From the NCBI RefSeq assembly GCF_014651895.1, contig NZ_BMXT01000003.1, positions 1-64,000 of the forward strand: a DNA stretch of 64,000 nucleotides. The letters are read 5' to 3'. Of this stretch, positions 18,153 to 31,617 are shown in pieces. The translations under genes were made by a program, and so were the position numbers. The stretch is from Rhodanobacter panaciterrae. GTDB taxonomy: Bacteria > Pseudomonadota > Gammaproteobacteria > Xanthomonadales > Rhodanobacteraceae. Position 1 is the stretch's first letter; the number at the start of each line of letters is the position of its first letter. The notes under the pieces are model-generated. The model made no database searches. It saw only the letters and a list, made by a program, of their open reading frames with translations, and had not been told where the DNA came from.

Positions 18153-18515
18153 ATGCATATCTTCAAAGTGTTTCAGCTCGAGGCGGCGCATCGGCTGCCG
18201 AACGTGCCAGCCGGGCACAAGTGTGCGCGACTGCACGGGCATTCGTTCCGCATCGAGATCCATGTGACGGGCGAGCCTGATCCGCAGCTGGGCTGGGTGA
18301 TGGACTTTGCCGATCTGAAGACGGCGTTCGCGCCGCTGTACGACCAGCTTGACCACTACTACCTCAACGGCATCGAGGGGCTGGAGAATCCAACCAGCGA
18401 GATGCTGGCACGCTGGATCTGGCAGCGGCTGCTGCCGCGCCTGCCGGGACTGGACAAGGTGGTCGTGCATGAGACCTGTACGTCGGGTGCCAGCTGCAGC
18501 CGGGACAGTTTTTGA
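18153..18515 (+). CDS. queD: 6-carboxytetrahydropterin synthase QueD
   Basis: The 120-residue protein has the QueD/PTPS zinc histidines in EAAHRLP and in CARLHGHSF, where the preceding Cys is the catalytic residue, and the C-terminal [10 protein letters not shown] with the substrate-binding Glu. QueD converts 7,8-dihydroneopterin triphosphate to 6-carboxytetrahydropterin for queuosine synthesis. The length is normal for bacteria (about 120) when the ATG at 18153 is used; the 16 codons before it are open but atypical. It follows tRNA-Met closely; no other queuosine genes are in the window. Confidence 0.93.
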   Translation: MHIFKVFQLEAAHRLPNVPAGHKCARLHGHSFRIEIHVTGEPDPQLGWVMDFADLKTAFAPLYDQLDHYYLNGIEGLENPTSEMLARWIWQRLLPRLPGLDKVVVHETCTSGASCSRDSF

Positions 18516-18600
18516 CGCGACGCGATATTTTTCAAATTGTCATAAACAACCGGTTTGCATGAATTTTTTCTTAATGGTCTTGCCGGAACGGAAAAATATA

Positions 18601-18629
18601 TTGCACTGCACAAAAGTTGCTGCTAGAGT
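18601..18629 (+). promoter_or_regulatory. Phasin promoter with TGCA-C-TGCA operator-like motif
   Basis: TTGCAC and TAGAGT are 17 bases apart, 36 bases before the phasin start. The -35 sits inside ttgcactgcacaa, whose imperfect palindrome TGCACTGCA resembles operators described for the polyhydroxyalkanoate repressor PhaR. That identity is inferred from the motif and the gene it precedes. Confidence 0.5.
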
Positions 18630-18665
18630 GCGTCCCACTACCCAATCCTCCGTGAGGACAAGATC

Positions 18666-19055
18666 ATGACGCAGCAGATCAACAACCAGATTTTCGCTTT
18701 CACCAAGCAGTTCACCGACAGCGCGTTCAAGGCGCAGGCGCTGGCCCTGAAGGGTCTGGAGACGGTCGCCGAGCTGCAGCTCAAGGCGCTCGAGCAGCAG
18801 TCCAAGGTTTCGGCCGAGTTCGTTGCCGAAGCGCTGGAAACCCGTGACGTCAACGGCCTGCGTAGCCTGTGGGAAAAGGGCACCAGCCTGAGCCGTGACA
18901 ACGCCGAGCGTTCGGTGGCTGTCTCGCAGGAGATCCTGGCCATCACGCAGAAGACCGCCGAGTCGCTGAATGCGCTCGTGCAGGAGCAGCGTCAGGCTGC
19001 CAACGACGCGGTCACCGCGCCGGTGGCTGCTGCCAAGAAGGCTGCCGCCAAGTAA
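18666..19055 (+). CDS. Phasin family protein (polyhydroxyalkanoate granule-associated type)
   Basis: The 129-residue all-helical protein has the phasin pattern: an amphipathic N terminus with FAFTKQFTDSAFKAQALALKG, a central helix with alternating Ala/Glu/Gln, and an Ala/Lys-rich C-terminal tail (APVAAAKKAAAK). Phasins coat polyhydroxyalkanoate granules and set their size and number. A GAGGA site stands 9 bases before the ATG. The gene is monocistronic between its own promoter and terminator. No phaC, phaA or phaB lies in the window. Confidence 0.88.
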   Translation: MTQQINNQIFAFTKQFTDSAFKAQALALKGLETVAELQLKALEQQSKVSAEFVAEALETRDVNGLRSLWEKGTSLSRDNAERSVAVSQEILAITQKTAESLNALVQEQRQAANDAVTAPVAAAKKAAAK

Positions 19056-19085
19056 TTTCGCTGCATCGTCGCGTTTCACAGCGAT

Positions 19086-19120
19086 AAAACAGGGCCGAAC
19101 TTCGTGTTCGGCCCTGTTTG
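19086..19120 (+). terminator. Terminator of the phasin gene
   Basis: A perfect 14-bp stem (aaacagggccgaac / gttcggccctgttt) with a 4-base loop and flanking A and T stretches lies 31 bases after the phasin stop. Confidence 0.9.
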
Positions 19121-19212
19121 TATGTGCTACCGCAAAAGGACACGCGCAGCGGCGAAACGGGGCATAGGCTGAATTTTCGGGCGACGGGACAGGATGTCGC
19201 AGGTCGCACAGC

Positions 19213-19242
19213 TTGTCGCTGCATTCGCCGCACTGATATACT
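19213..19242 (+). promoter_or_regulatory. Predicted promoter of the atp operon
   Basis: TTGTCG (four of six) and TATACT (five of six) are 18 bases apart, 69 bases before the atpI start. This is the only good candidate between the phasin terminator and atpI. Confidence 0.5.
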
Positions 19243-19310
19243 TTTGCGGATTGGATCGTGGCCCGTAGCTGTATCGGTGCCGCCTGGTGGAAACCGCGCG
19301 GAGACGTTAC

Positions 19311-19676
19311 GTGCTCAATAGTCTTGCCTCTGGTCGACGTCTCGCCTTGCGCATCATGCTGCTGCAGCTTGCTGTGGCGATGTTGGCTGGCCTTGCTTTC
19401 CTGGCGCTGGGGCGCCGCGAAGCAGTGTCAGCTGCTGCAGGTGCGGCGATTGTGGCGCTGGGTACCGCGCTGCTGTCGGCGCGCTTCTTCAGCGGGCTGA
19501 GCGGGGCTGGCATGGCGTTGAGCCGCTTGCTGACGGGCATGATCCTTAAATGGATCGTGATCGTCGGGGGGCTGATCATGATCCTGGTTCAATTCAAGTT
19601 GCCGCCACTGGCCGCCATCACGGGGTTGGTGGCTGCCTACGCGGTTTATCTGCTGGCGTTCAGATTCAAGGGTTGA
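19311..19676 (+). CDS. atpI: ATP synthase subunit I (AtpI)
   Basis: The 121-residue protein has four predicted transmembrane helices and the AtpI-like segment LLTGMILKWIVIVGGLIMI with a conserved Lys in the third helix. AtpI is an accessory membrane protein that helps assemble the c ring or admits magnesium, and it is not part of the final enzyme. The GTG at 19311 is chosen because CGGAG lies 7 bases before it; an upstream GTG at 19287 lacks such a site. It is the first gene of the atp operon and ends 3 bases before atpB. Confidence 0.85.
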   Translation: MLNSLASGRRLALRIMLLQLAVAMLAGLAFLALGRREAVSAAAGAAIVALGTALLSARFFSGLSGAGMALSRLLTGMILKWIVIVGGLIMILVQFKLPPLAAITGLVAAYAVYLLAFRFKG

Positions 19677-20498
<822 letters not shown>

Positions 20499-20546
20499 TC
20501 ACGCTTATCGAATCGCGTTTTTCGAATCATCCGTTTCAACCATTAG

Positions 20547-20879
<333 letters not shown>

Positions 20880-20977
20880 GCAAGCCAATCCACGGTGCCG
20901 CTTCGGCGGCGCCGCATTTTGCAAAGACGCTCCGGCGTCATTGTTCGTGATATTCAGCATTTACAGGTAACGCAGCG

Positions 20978-21448
20978 ATGCTTCCCAACGGCACTCTGAT
21001 TGGCGAAATGATTTCGTTCGCCATCCTGATCTGGTTCTGTGTCCACTTCATCTGGCCGCATATCAACAAGGCCATCGAAGATCGGCAGATCAAGATCGCC
21101 GAAGGCTTGAATGCGGCCGAGCGTGCGCATGCCGAGCTGAAGGACGCCGACCACAAGGTCGCGGCCGAGATCAAGGTGGCCCGTCAACAGGCTTCCGAGA
21201 TCATCGACAAGGCCCAGCAGCAGGCCAACCAGATCATCGACAAGGCCCGTGGCGAAGCGGTCACCGAGATCAACCGGCTGAAGGCGAGCGCGCAGGACGA
21301 CATCGCGTCGATGGCCCAGCGTGCCCGTGACCTGCTGCGCGAGCAGGTGGGCGCGTTGGCGGTGCAGGGTGCCAGCAAGATCGTGCAGCGCGAAGTCGAT
21401 GCGTCGACGCACAAGGCCCTGCTCGACCAGCTCGCGGCCGAGATCTGA
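20978..21448 (+). CDS. atpF: F0F1 ATP synthase subunit b
   Basis: The 156-residue protein has one N-terminal transmembrane helix (about residues 7-27) followed by a long charged helix (about 30-150) that forms the right-handed coiled-coil peripheral stalk. The length equals the E. coli protein. It joins subunit a to delta and F1. There is a 98-base spacer after atpE, and atpH starts 3 bases after its stop. Confidence 0.97.
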   Translation: MLPNGTLIGEMISFAILIWFCVHFIWPHINKAIEDRQIKIAEGLNAAERAHAELKDADHKVAAEIKVARQQASEIIDKAQQQANQIIDKARGEAVTEINRLKASAQDDIASMAQRARDLLREQVGALAVQGASKIVQREVDASTHKALLDQLAAEI

Positions 21449-21451
21449 TCG

Positions 21452-21985
21452 ATGGCCCAGGCAATCACCCTCGCTCGTCCGTACGCGCGCGCCGCCTTCG
21501 AAGTGGCCCATGCGGCCGGTTCGCTGGCGGCATGGTCGCAGGCGCTGGCCTTCGCCGCCGAAGTGGCGAAGGATTCGCGCGTGGCCGATCTCGGCACCGA
21601 TCCGCGGGTGCTGCCGGCACAGCTGGTGGCCTTGCATCTGCCGGCCGATATGGCCGCCGATGCGCCGTTCGCACAGTTCCTCACCGAGATGGCCGAGCAG
21701 CGTCGCATGGCGCTGCTGCCGGAAGTGGCCGATCTGTATGAAGCGTTCAAGCGTGAGTCCGAGTCGCAGCTGCTGGTCAAGGTGACCAGCGCGATGGCCC
21801 TGGACGCGGCGCAGGCCGAGCAGCTCAAGGTGTCGCTGAAGCGCCGCTTCAAGCGCGAGATCGAACTGGAAACCCGGGTCGATGCCTCGCTGCTGGCCGG
21901 CGTGGTGATCGATACCGGTGAACAGGTGATCGACGGCTCCGCTCGCGGACGCCTGGCGCAGCTGGCCAGCGCGCTTTCGCACTGA
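21452..21985 (+). CDS. atpH: F0F1 ATP synthase subunit delta
   Basis: The 177-residue protein has the OSCP/delta fold signature, starting [19 protein letters not shown] and ending with the [21 protein letters not shown] block. It links the top of the alpha3beta3 head to the b stalk. Length is normal. It lies between atpF (3-base gap) and atpA (61-base gap with AGGA before the start). Confidence 0.97.
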   Translation: MAQAITLARPYARAAFEVAHAAGSLAAWSQALAFAAEVAKDSRVADLGTDPRVLPAQLVALHLPADMAADAPFAQFLTEMAEQRRMALLPEVADLYEAFKRESESQLLVKVTSAMALDAAQAEQLKVSLKRRFKREIELETRVDASLLAGVVIDTGEQVIDGSARGRLAQLASALSH

Positions 21986-22046
21986 TCCAAAGAATCAAAA
22001 CCTATCGGGTGCCGCTCATGCGGCGCGAATCCCAGGAAAACTTGCC

Positions 22047-23597
<1,551 letters not shown>

Positions 23598-23670
23598 GTC
23601 GGTAGTAGTGAATCGGAAGGGCGGACAGCGTTCTCCCTTCCCACCAGCGAGCATAACGAGCGGATAAAGC

Positions 23671-24588
23671 ATGGCCAGCGGACGCGAAATCAAAACCAAG
23701 ATCAAGAGCACGCAGAACATGCGCAAGGTCACGCGCGCGCTCGAAATGGTCTCTGCGGCAAAGATTCGTCGCGCGCAGGACATGATGAAGGCCTCGCGTC
23801 CGTATGCCCGCTCGATGCGCAAGGTGATCGCGCACGTGGCCCAGGCCAGCACCGATTTCAGCCATCCGTTCCTGACCCAGCGCGAGAAAGTGGCGCGGGT
23901 CGGCTACATCGTGGTGTCGACTGATCGCGGCCTGTGCGGCGGCCTCAACTCCAACCTGTTCCGTCGCCTGTTGCCGGCGATCGCCGAGTGGCAGCAGCAG
24001 GGCGTGCAGGTCGACGTGGTGGCGATCGGCCAGAAGGCGATCTCGTTCTTCCGCCGACTGAAAGGTGTCAACCTGATCGGCAGCGTCAGCCATCTCGGCG
24101 AGAGGCCGAAGCTGGAGCAGCTGGTCGGCGTGATCAAGGTGATGATGGATGCCTATACGTCCAACGGTCTGGATCGCGTGTTCCTCGCCTACAACGACTT
24201 CGTCAACACCATGACGCAGAAGCCGACCATCGACGCACTGTTGCCGCTGCCGCTGGTGGCGTCGGAAATGGAGGCGCACCAGGCCGCCGGCGAGTCGGCT
24301 TATGCCGGCGTCAAGCTGGAAGCGAGCCACGACTGGGACTACATCTACGAGCCCGATGCACAGACCGTGCTGGAGCACGTGCTGGGTCGCTACATCGAGT
24401 CGGTGGTGTACCAGGCGTCGCTGGAGAATCTGGCCAGCGAGCATGCTGCGCGGATGGTGGCGATGAAGAGCGCGTCGGACAACGCGAACAAGGTGATCGG
24501 TGAACTGACGCTCGTCTACAACAAGGCGCGTCAGGCCGCGATCACCCAGGAAATCTCGGAAATCGTCGGCGGCGCCGCGGCGGTTTAA
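23671..24588 (+). CDS. atpG: F0F1 ATP synthase subunit gamma
   Basis: The 305-residue rotor shaft protein begins [17 protein letters not shown] and ends with the conserved helix [19 protein letters not shown]. It is about 15-18 residues longer than the E. coli protein. The excess lies around residues 205-225 ([21 protein letters not shown]), before the conserved WDYIYEPDA, a surface region of the gamma Rossmann-like domain. This type of extension occurs in other xanthomonads as far as I recall. Confidence 0.97.
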   Translation: MASGREIKTKIKSTQNMRKVTRALEMVSAAKIRRAQDMMKASRPYARSMRKVIAHVAQASTDFSHPFLTQREKVARVGYIVVSTDRGLCGGLNSNLFRRLLPAIAEWQQQGVQVDVVAIGQKAISFFRRLKGVNLIGSVSHLGERPKLEQLVGVIKVMMDAYTSNGLDRVFLAYNDFVNTMTQKPTIDALLPLPLVASEMEAHQAAGESAYAGVKLEASHDWDYIYEPDAQTVLEHVLGRYIESVVYQASLENLASEHAARMVAMKSASDNANKVIGELTLVYNKARQAAITQEISEIVGGAAAV

Positions 24589-24645
24589 GCAGTACCCAAC
24601 CTATTATTCATGGCGACGCGTGAGCGGCGCCGACACAGACACTAA

Positions 24646-26079
<1,434 letters not shown>

Positions 26080-26135
26080 TCCTCGAGGGCGGACCTTCAG
26101 TCCGCCCTGTGTCTTACGCATTCGGAATCTGAGTC

Positions 26136-26564
26136 ATGACCACCCAAACCATACGCGTCGACATCGTCAGTGCCGAGGCCGAGATCTATCACGGCGACGC
26201 CGTGATGGTGGTCGCTACCGGCGAACTGGGCGAGCTGGGCATCACGCCCCGCCACGCCCCGCTGATCACCCGCCTCAAGCCGGGCCACGTCGACGTGGTG
26301 CTGGCCGGTGGTGAGCGCCAGCAGTTCTGGGTGTCCGGCGGCATCCTGGAAGTGCAGCCGCAGGTGATCACCGTGCTGGCCGACACCGCCGCACGCGCGT
26401 CCGATCTGGACGAGGCGTCCGCGCAGCGCGCCAAGAAGGAAGCCGAAGACGCGCTGGCCCACCGCACCGACGCGGTGGACATTGCCGAAGCCCAGGCCAA
26501 GCTGGTCGAGGCGATGACCCAGCTGCAGGCGCTGGAGCGTCTGCGCAAGAACCTCAAACATTAA
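26136..26564 (+). CDS. atpC: F0F1 ATP synthase subunit epsilon
   Basis: The 142-residue protein has the N-terminal beta-sandwich ([34 protein letters not shown]) and the two C-terminal helices (about 90-142) that can inhibit ATP hydrolysis. It is the last gene of the atp operon. A hairpin without a good T run (26605-26622) and a clear terminator (26671-26696) follow. Confidence 0.97.
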   Translation: MTTQTIRVDIVSAEAEIYHGDAVMVVATGELGELGITPRHAPLITRLKPGHVDVVLAGGERQQFWVSGGILEVQPQVITVLADTAARASDLDEASAQRAKKEAEDALAHRTDAVDIAEAQAKLVEAMTQLQALERLRKNLKH

Positions 26565-26670
26565 TTTGTGCGCTCGTCCTTGAGCGCAAAACCAGAATCA
26601 AAAAGCGGCCATCCGTGGCCGCACTTTCAATAAGATCGGTCGCTTCGCTGACGACTAGCAATAATGAACG

Positions 26671-26696
26671 GACGCCGGCCTTGTGCCGGCGTTTTT
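26671..26696 (+). terminator. Terminator of the atp operon
   Basis: An 8-bp GC-rich stem (acgccggc / gccggcgt, 5-base loop) runs into five Ts. Sixty bases earlier, gcggcc/ggccgc at 26605-26622 forms a weaker hairpin whose downstream side has only a short mixed T stretch. Confidence 0.85.
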
Positions 26697-26738
26697 GCGT
26701 GGGCACGATGTCGACTGGCCGATTGAAGGGCGACGCGC

Positions 26739-27281
26739 ATGGCACGCGGGGCAGTTCCATGGCGGTGCGCAGGTTGCATGCTGCTGCTGTTGCTGGCTGG
26801 TTGCGCCAGTTCACCGCGCATCGCGCCGCCGTCGCGGGGCGACGCTTCGTGGCGGATGCCGCCACCGCCGGGTACGACGCGCTATCACCTGGCGCTGGGT
26901 GCTGTTTCCATGGGTGCCACACTCGTGAAGCCGGTGACGCCGCGCTATCCGGCCAGCCAACTCGCCGCCTGTTCCCCATCGCAGGAGGTGGATGCACAGC
27001 TGGTCGTGGACAGGACCGGCAGGGTCAGCGACGTGCGCGGGATCGTGATAGACGAGGCCCCGCCGCCCTGGCAACAGTTCTTTGCCGCCGTGCGCGCCGC
27101 AGCCCTGCAATGGCGTTTCACTCCACTGCAGATCGAACACTGGGCTGCCGACGCCAACGGTGACACCCACCAGGTGGACAGCGAGACCAGCCCGTTTCGC
27201 CAGGTCTACGTGTTCCGCTTCGAGTGCCACGCCGGCCAACCCTCCGTCGCCATGGAACCCTCCGGGGCAGCGTATCCGTAG
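26739..27281 (+). CDS. Lipoprotein with TonB C-terminal-like domain
   Basis: The 180-residue protein has a lipoprotein signal with lipobox LLAGC (Cys22). The rest resembles a TonB C-terminal domain: TPRYPASQL, then a beta segment VDAQLVVDRTGRVSDVRG, then RAAALQWRFTPLQ. Unlike true TonB it has no transmembrane anchor or proline-rich spacer, so it is probably an anchored periplasmic or outer-membrane protein and not an energy transducer. The lipid acceptor Cys would place it in a membrane facing the periplasm; Ala-Ser after the Cys favours the outer membrane. The function is unknown. Confidence 0.65.
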   Translation: MARGAVPWRCAGCMLLLLLAGCASSPRIAPPSRGDASWRMPPPPGTTRYHLALGAVSMGATLVKPVTPRYPASQLAACSPSQEVDAQLVVDRTGRVSDVRGIVIDEAPPPWQQFFAAVRAAALQWRFTPLQIEHWAADANGDTHQVDSETSPFRQVYVFRFECHAGQPSVAMEPSGAAYP

Positions 27282-27355
27282 CGGCTGCGAGTCATCCACG
27301 CCGCGCGCACATGCCGGTATCTACAATCCGCTGACTTGCGCCGCGGATCGACCTC

Positions 27356-28438
27356 ATGAAGCCTCATCACCGCCGACATCTTGGTCGGCTGCTGGTCGTC
27401 ATCCTGCTGCTGGTGATCGCACGCGCGCTGCTGCCCTACGCGGTGCGGCACTATCTCAACGTCCGCATGGACCGGATGGGTGACTACCACGGCCAGATCG
27501 CGGATATCGACCTGCATCTCTGGCGCGGTGCCTACACCATCAATGAGCTGCGTATCGTCAAGACGACCGGCACGCTGCCGGCGCCTCTGCTGGATACCCG
27601 GCGTGCCGATATCGAGCTCAGCTGGTTCGCGCTGAGCCATGGTGTGTTTCGTGGCAAGGTGAGTTTCAGCGCACCCACGATCAATTTTGTCAAAGGCCAT
27701 GGCGACAGCGACAGCCAGACCGGCAAGGGCGTGGACTGGCGCGCCCAGCTCAAGCTGCTGGCGCCGATGCGACTGGATGAGATCAACGTCAGCGATGGCA
27801 CGGTGACTTTCCAGAGTTTCGTGTTGAACCCACGCGTCGATCTGAAGATGACCGACGTCAACGGCACCCTCACCAACCTCACCAACATCCAGCGGCGCCA
27901 TGGCAATCGCGTGGCCGAGTTGCATGCCACCGCGACGGTCCTTGGCGACGCGCCGTTCGAGACCCAGGCCAGCTTCGATCCGCTGAATCACTTCGGCGAT
28001 TTTTCCTACCAGCTGCATGCCTCGAACATCCAGCTGGTCAAGGCCAACGATCTCGCCCGTGCCTATGCCGGGCTGGATTTCGCCGGCGGCAGCGGCGACT
28101 TCACGATGGAGCTGGAAGCCAGGAACGGCCAGCTGGACGGCTATGCCAAGCCGATTTTCCATGACCTGAAGATCTTCAGCTGGAAGCAGGATGTGGTGCA
28201 GGACAAGAAGGGGCCGGTCAAGCTGGCCTATGAGGCGCTGGCCCAGGGCGTGGTCTCGTTGTTCGAGAGCCATGCGACCGAGCAGTTTGCCACCCGCGTG
28301 CCGATCAGCGGACGCATCGATGACAAGCAGCTGGACACGTCCCAGGCGATCCTCGGCGTGCTGCACAATGCCTTCGTCAAGGCATACATCCCGCACCTGA
28401 AGGAGCTGAAGCCCGCGGACGAAACCACCACGCACTGA
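27356..28438 (+). CDS. DUF748/AsmA-like envelope protein
   Basis: The 360-residue protein has a single N-terminal transmembrane helix (about residues 9-28) and a long beta-rich periplasmic region of the AsmA/DUF748 kind (DIDLHLWRGAYTINELRIVK; ADIELSWFALSHGVFRGKV; repeated short strands to residue 340). AsmA-like proteins form hydrophobic grooves that move lipids between membranes. This one is short compared with full-length members (often 600-1200 residues). It precedes glmU by 65 bases, and co-transcription is possible. The function is inferred from family only. Confidence 0.75.
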   Translation: MKPHHRRHLGRLLVVILLLVIARALLPYAVRHYLNVRMDRMGDYHGQIADIDLHLWRGAYTINELRIVKTTGTLPAPLLDTRRADIELSWFALSHGVFRGKVSFSAPTINFVKGHGDSDSQTGKGVDWRAQLKLLAPMRLDEINVSDGTVTFQSFVLNPRVDLKMTDVNGTLTNLTNIQRRHGNRVAELHATATVLGDAPFETQASFDPLNHFGDFSYQLHASNIQLVKANDLARAYAGLDFAGGSGDFTMELEARNGQLDGYAKPIFHDLKIFSWKQDVVQDKKGPVKLAYEALAQGVVSLFESHATEQFATRVPISGRIDDKQLDTSQAILGVLHNAFVKAYIPHLKELKPADETTTH

Positions 28439-28503
28439 ATCGTGATCCGTGAAAACTCGATGTATCCTGCGCGTACACTGATTCCCGATGCCGTGGTGCC
28501 CAC

Positions 28504-29877
28504 ATGGAAACTCCAGCCTTGCACGTGATCATCCTTGCTGCCGGTGAAGGCAAGCGGATGAAGTCGAAACGCGCGAAGGTGCTGATGCCGCTGGCGGGCC
28601 GACCGCTGCTGGGGCATGTCCTCGCCGCGGCGCGCGCACTGCAGCCGGCGGCCATCCATATCGTGCATGGCCACTGCGGCGAGCAGGTGCAGGAGGCGTT
28701 TGCCGACCAGCCCGACCTGCGCTGGGTGCGGCAGGCCGAGCAACTGGGCACCGGCCATGCGGTGGAGCAGGCGCTCGGCGGCGTGCCCAGGGAGGCGCGT
28801 GTGCTGGTGCTGTACGGCGACGTGCCGCTGACCCGGAGCGAGACCTTGCAGCAACTGGTGCAGGCCGAAGGTGGTTTCAGCCTGCTCACCACCCGGCTCG
28901 CCGATCCGCAGGGCTACGGCCGGGTGCTGTGCGACGGCAACGGCAAGGTGCGCGCGGTGGTCGAGGAGAAGGACGCCGACGCCAATCAGCGCGCCGTCAA
29001 GCTGGTCAACACCGGCATCCTGGTCGCCGACGCGATCGTGCTGCGCGGCTGGATCAAGCGGCTTGATCGGAACAACGCGCAAGGCGAGTACTACCTCACC
29101 GACATCTTCGGCATGGCGGCCGAAGAAGGCCGTGGTGCGCTCAGCGTCGAATGCACCGATCCGGTGGAGGCCGCCGGCGCCAATAATCCGCTGCAATTGA
29201 CCGAGCTGGAAGCAGCCTATCGTCAACGTGCCACCCATGCGCTACTGGCCGACGGCGTGCGACTGGCCGATCCCGCACGCATCGATGTGCGCGGTACGGT
29301 CGCGGCCGGCCGTGACGTCGAGCTCGATATCGACGTAATCCTGGAAGGTCATGTGGTGCTCGGCGACGACGTACGCATCGGCGCCTTCACCCGTCTGAAA
29401 AACGTGCAGCTGGCGGTCGGTACCGTCGTGCAATCGCACTGCGATCTCGAAGGCGTGGTCACCCACGGCCCCTGCACGATCGGTCCGTTCGCGCGGCTGC
29501 GTCCGGGCACCGAACTGGATGCCGGCGTGCACGTGGGCAACTTCGTCGAAATCAAGAAGACCCACCTGGGTGAAGGCAGCAAGGCCAATCACCTGAGCTA
29601 TCTGGGCGATGCCGAGATCGGCCGCGGCGTCAACGTCGGCGCCGGCACGATCACCTGCAACTACGACGGCGTGAACAAGTTCGTGACCCACATCGGCGAT
29701 GGTGCCTTCATCGGTTCCAACAGCGCGCTGGTGGCACCGGTGACGATCGGCGCACAGGCCACCATCGGCGCCGGTTCGGTGATCACACATGACGCGCCGG
29801 AAGGTGAGTTGACCGTGGCGCGTGGCCGGCAGCAAACCTTTCCGGGCTGGAAGCGGCCGCTGAAGGCGCCGAAGTAA
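28504..29877 (+). CDS. glmU: Bifunctional N-acetylglucosamine-1-phosphate uridyltransferase / glucosamine-1-phosphate acetyltransferase
   Basis: The 457-residue protein has two domains. The N-terminal uridyltransferase carries [19 protein letters not shown] (about 11-29), and the C-terminal left-handed beta-helix acetyltransferase (about 250-457) has many hexapeptide turns and the catalytic-His region [20 protein letters not shown]. It makes UDP-GlcNAc for peptidoglycan and lipopolysaccharide. Length is normal. In many gammaproteobacteria glmU follows atpC directly; here two envelope genes intervene. Confidence 0.98.
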   Translation: METPALHVIILAAGEGKRMKSKRAKVLMPLAGRPLLGHVLAAARALQPAAIHIVHGHCGEQVQEAFADQPDLRWVRQAEQLGTGHAVEQALGGVPREARVLVLYGDVPLTRSETLQQLVQAEGGFSLLTTRLADPQGYGRVLCDGNGKVRAVVEEKDADANQRAVKLVNTGILVADAIVLRGWIKRLDRNNAQGEYYLTDIFGMAAEEGRGALSVECTDPVEAAGANNPLQLTELEAAYRQRATHALLADGVRLADPARIDVRGTVAAGRDVELDIDVILEGHVVLGDDVRIGAFTRLKNVQLAVGTVVQSHCDLEGVVTHGPCTIGPFARLRPGTELDAGVHVGNFVEIKKTHLGEGSKANHLSYLGDAEIGRGVNVGAGTITCNYDGVNKFVTHIGDGAFIGSNSALVAPVTIGAQATIGAGSVITHDAPEGELTVARGRQQTFPGWKRPLKAPK

Positions 29878-29935
29878 GTCGACCACTGCCATCATGTGAT
29901 CCACGCGGACGTGTCGTTCGCGCACAGGAGGCTAC

Positions 29936-30172
29936 ATGGCGCAGGTCTGGTTTGTTCCGTTCGGCTGGGTGCATCGGCCAGTGACCCTGGCCGGCTGGCT
30001 GATCACGCTGGCTGCCGTGGCCTACATGCTGCAACTGTTTCTGGCGATGGCAGCGCATGCGCATTCAATCACCGACATGTTGTACGCGATCTATCTGCAT
30101 TGGGGCGTCACCTTCCTTGGCTGGGAGTGGGTTGCACGCCGTGCCGGTCGTGGCACATCCGGTCAGGCGTAG
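29936..30172 (+). CDS. Small two-helix membrane protein, function unknown
   Basis: The 78-residue protein has an excellent ribosome site (AGGAGG, 5 bases before the ATG). It has two hydrophobic helices (about residues 15-40 and 50-65) with a short His-containing loop AAHAHSITDM and a basic tail. I do not recognise the family. Its last 10 bases overlap the end of xanB2 on the opposite strand, so the genes converge tail to tail. The strong Shine-Dalgarno and typical membrane-protein composition argue that it is real. Confidence 0.7.
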   Translation: MAQVWFVPFGWVHRPVTLAGWLITLAAVAYMLQLFLAMAAHAHSITDMLYAIYLHWGVTFLGWEWVARRAGRGTSGQA

Positions 30173-31155
30173 CGCCAGCCATCGATCTCCACCAGCAGCT
30201 CACTGCGGCAGATGTCGCCATGCAGCAGCAGCACCGGTACGCCGGGCAGCCGGCGCTTGAGGAAATCGCGCACGTGCTGGGCGTCGGTGCTGTGGCGCAC
30301 ATAGGCTTTCAGCGGCGAGTGGGTATCGAAGCCGGCGGCCATGTCGGCGCTGGCCAGCACGGCTTCGAGGTTGGTCAGGGTTTCGTCGAGCTGGGCGTCC
30401 AGATCGTCGTGGTGCGCCGAGGCATGCCCGACCACCGCGGCGGTGCCGGAGATCGCCAGTGCATCGAGCGCCGGTAGCAGCATCGCGCGGGCGAAGCTCG
30501 GCGGTGTGCGGCCATACTGGCGCGGGTAACGCCAAGCGCTGACCTGGCGCGGATTTTCCACCCGCGAGCCGCCCTGGTCGCAGGCCAGCAGGTAGACCTG
30601 CAGGCGGTGCGGGTCGCCGTGGTGGCCGATCGCGGTAGCGGCAGGAAAGCCTTCGACGAAGAAGTCGCCCATGCCGGCGGCGCGGCCGTCGCAGAAATGC
30701 TTGTAGCGTTCGGCGTCACCTTCACCATGATTGATCGCGCCGAGATAGTTCCACACGCGCAGCACATGCTGCGCGCCGCGGGCCGCCACGAAGTGGTGCA
30801 GTTGCTCGTAGGCCAGCTTCGCTGTGGAGGCGGCGTCCCCGTGTTCACGTTCATCCAGCTCGATCGCGGCGAACAGCCAGCCGCCACCGGACGACCAGTG
30901 CAATGCACCGTCGCGGCCACAACTGACCGGCGCATCGACCTGCCACAGCTCCAGCGGCGCGGGTGCGTCGAAGCCTTCCAGCGCGACTTGCAGGTAGCGC
31001 GGATCGGCGCTTGCCGGTGCGTCTGCGGCGAAACCGAACAAGGCCAGCGTGCCGGGTTCGTCCAGCGTGCTGGCGACCTCGGCGTAGCGGTAGGACACCC
31101 GCGGCGCGCGGCGCGGCAGCGGGTCAATCAGTGGGTTTTCACATCCCTGAACCAT
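30163..31155 (-). CDS. xanB2: XanB2-type chorismatase (3-hydroxybenzoate/4-hydroxybenzoate synthase)
   Basis: The 330-residue protein belongs to the chorismatase family (XanB2/FkbO/Hyg5, often annotated pteridine-dependent deoxygenase-like). Recognisable blocks are VLRVWNYLGAINHGEGDAERY near 135-155, the C-terminal RSELLVEIDGWRY, and the STDAQHVRDFLKRR segment. XanB2 in Xanthomonas splits chorismate to pyruvate plus 3-hydroxybenzoate (xanthomonadin starter) and 4-hydroxybenzoate (ubiquinone precursor). Standing divergent from the aryl polyene genes, it most likely supplies their aromatic starter. I use the ATG at 31155; a TTG nine bases upstream is the alternative. Confidence 0.85.
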   Translation of the reverse strand: MVQGCENPLIDPLPRRAPRVSYRYAEVASTLDEPGTLALFGFAADAPASADPRYLQVALEGFDAPAPLELWQVDAPVSCGRDGALHWSSGGGWLFAAIELDEREHGDAASTAKLAYEQLHHFVAARGAQHVLRVWNYLGAINHGEGDAERYKHFCDGRAAGMGDFFVEGFPAATAIGHHGDPHRLQVYLLACDQGGSRVENPRQVSAWRYPRQYGRTPPSFARAMLLPALDALAISGTAAVVGHASAHHDDLDAQLDETLTNLEAVLASADMAAGFDTHSPLKAYVRHSTDAQHVRDFLKRRLPGVPVLLLHGDICRSELLVEIDGWRYA

Positions 31156-31247
31156 GGAGTACAACCGGGAACGACAAGGGCGCTATGTTACACTCCGCGC
31201 CCAGTGCCACCGGGGGGAGGCAATGCAACAGACGTACGGAATCGAGC

Positions 31248-31517
31248 ATGGCGGAACAGACAGCGGCACAGCACGAATTGGCCACGTTGATCGTGACCTG
31301 CCTGAATCTCGAGAGCGTGACGCCGGAGCAGATCGACCCCGAGGCCCCGCTGTTCGGCGGCGAGCTGGGGCTGGATTCCATCGATGCGCTGGAGATCGCG
31401 CTGGCCGTGTCCAAGCGCTACGGTTTCCAGTTGCGCTCGGACAACCCGGACAACAAGCAGATCTTCACCAGCCTGCGCAGCTTGTCGGCGCATGTCGAGC
31501 TGAACCGCGTCGGCTGA
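31248..31517 (+). CDS. Acyl carrier protein of the aryl polyene pathway
   Basis: The 89-residue acyl carrier protein has the phosphopantetheine attachment motif GLDSID with Ser44. It is more hydrophobic and less acidic than the fatty-acid ACP, as expected of a pathway-specific carrier. It would hold the aryl starter and growing polyene chain (the XanC/ApeE role). The start at 31248 is fixed by the usual distance to the serine; upstream codons in frame are shadows of the xanB2 antisense. It begins the plus-strand biosynthetic operon, 92 bases from the divergent xanB2 start. Confidence 0.9.
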   Translation: MAEQTAAQHELATLIVTCLNLESVTPEQIDPEAPLFGGELGLDSIDALEIALAVSKRYGFQLRSDNPDNKQIFTSLRSLSAHVELNRVG

Positions 31518-31617
31518 GGCCGGCGCTCACACACACTGTCAACGCCGTGGTCGTCACGCCGCATTCCGTCGTCAGTGGCAAGCTTCCGGTTTCGACGGAG
31601 CCATCGCGGAACCCGGC

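Noticed and set aside
31181..31194. Overlapping divergent -10 elements for xanB2 and the ACP operon (tatgttacact)
   Set aside because: Neither direction has a recognisable -35 at proper spacing, so the call would rest on AT content alone.
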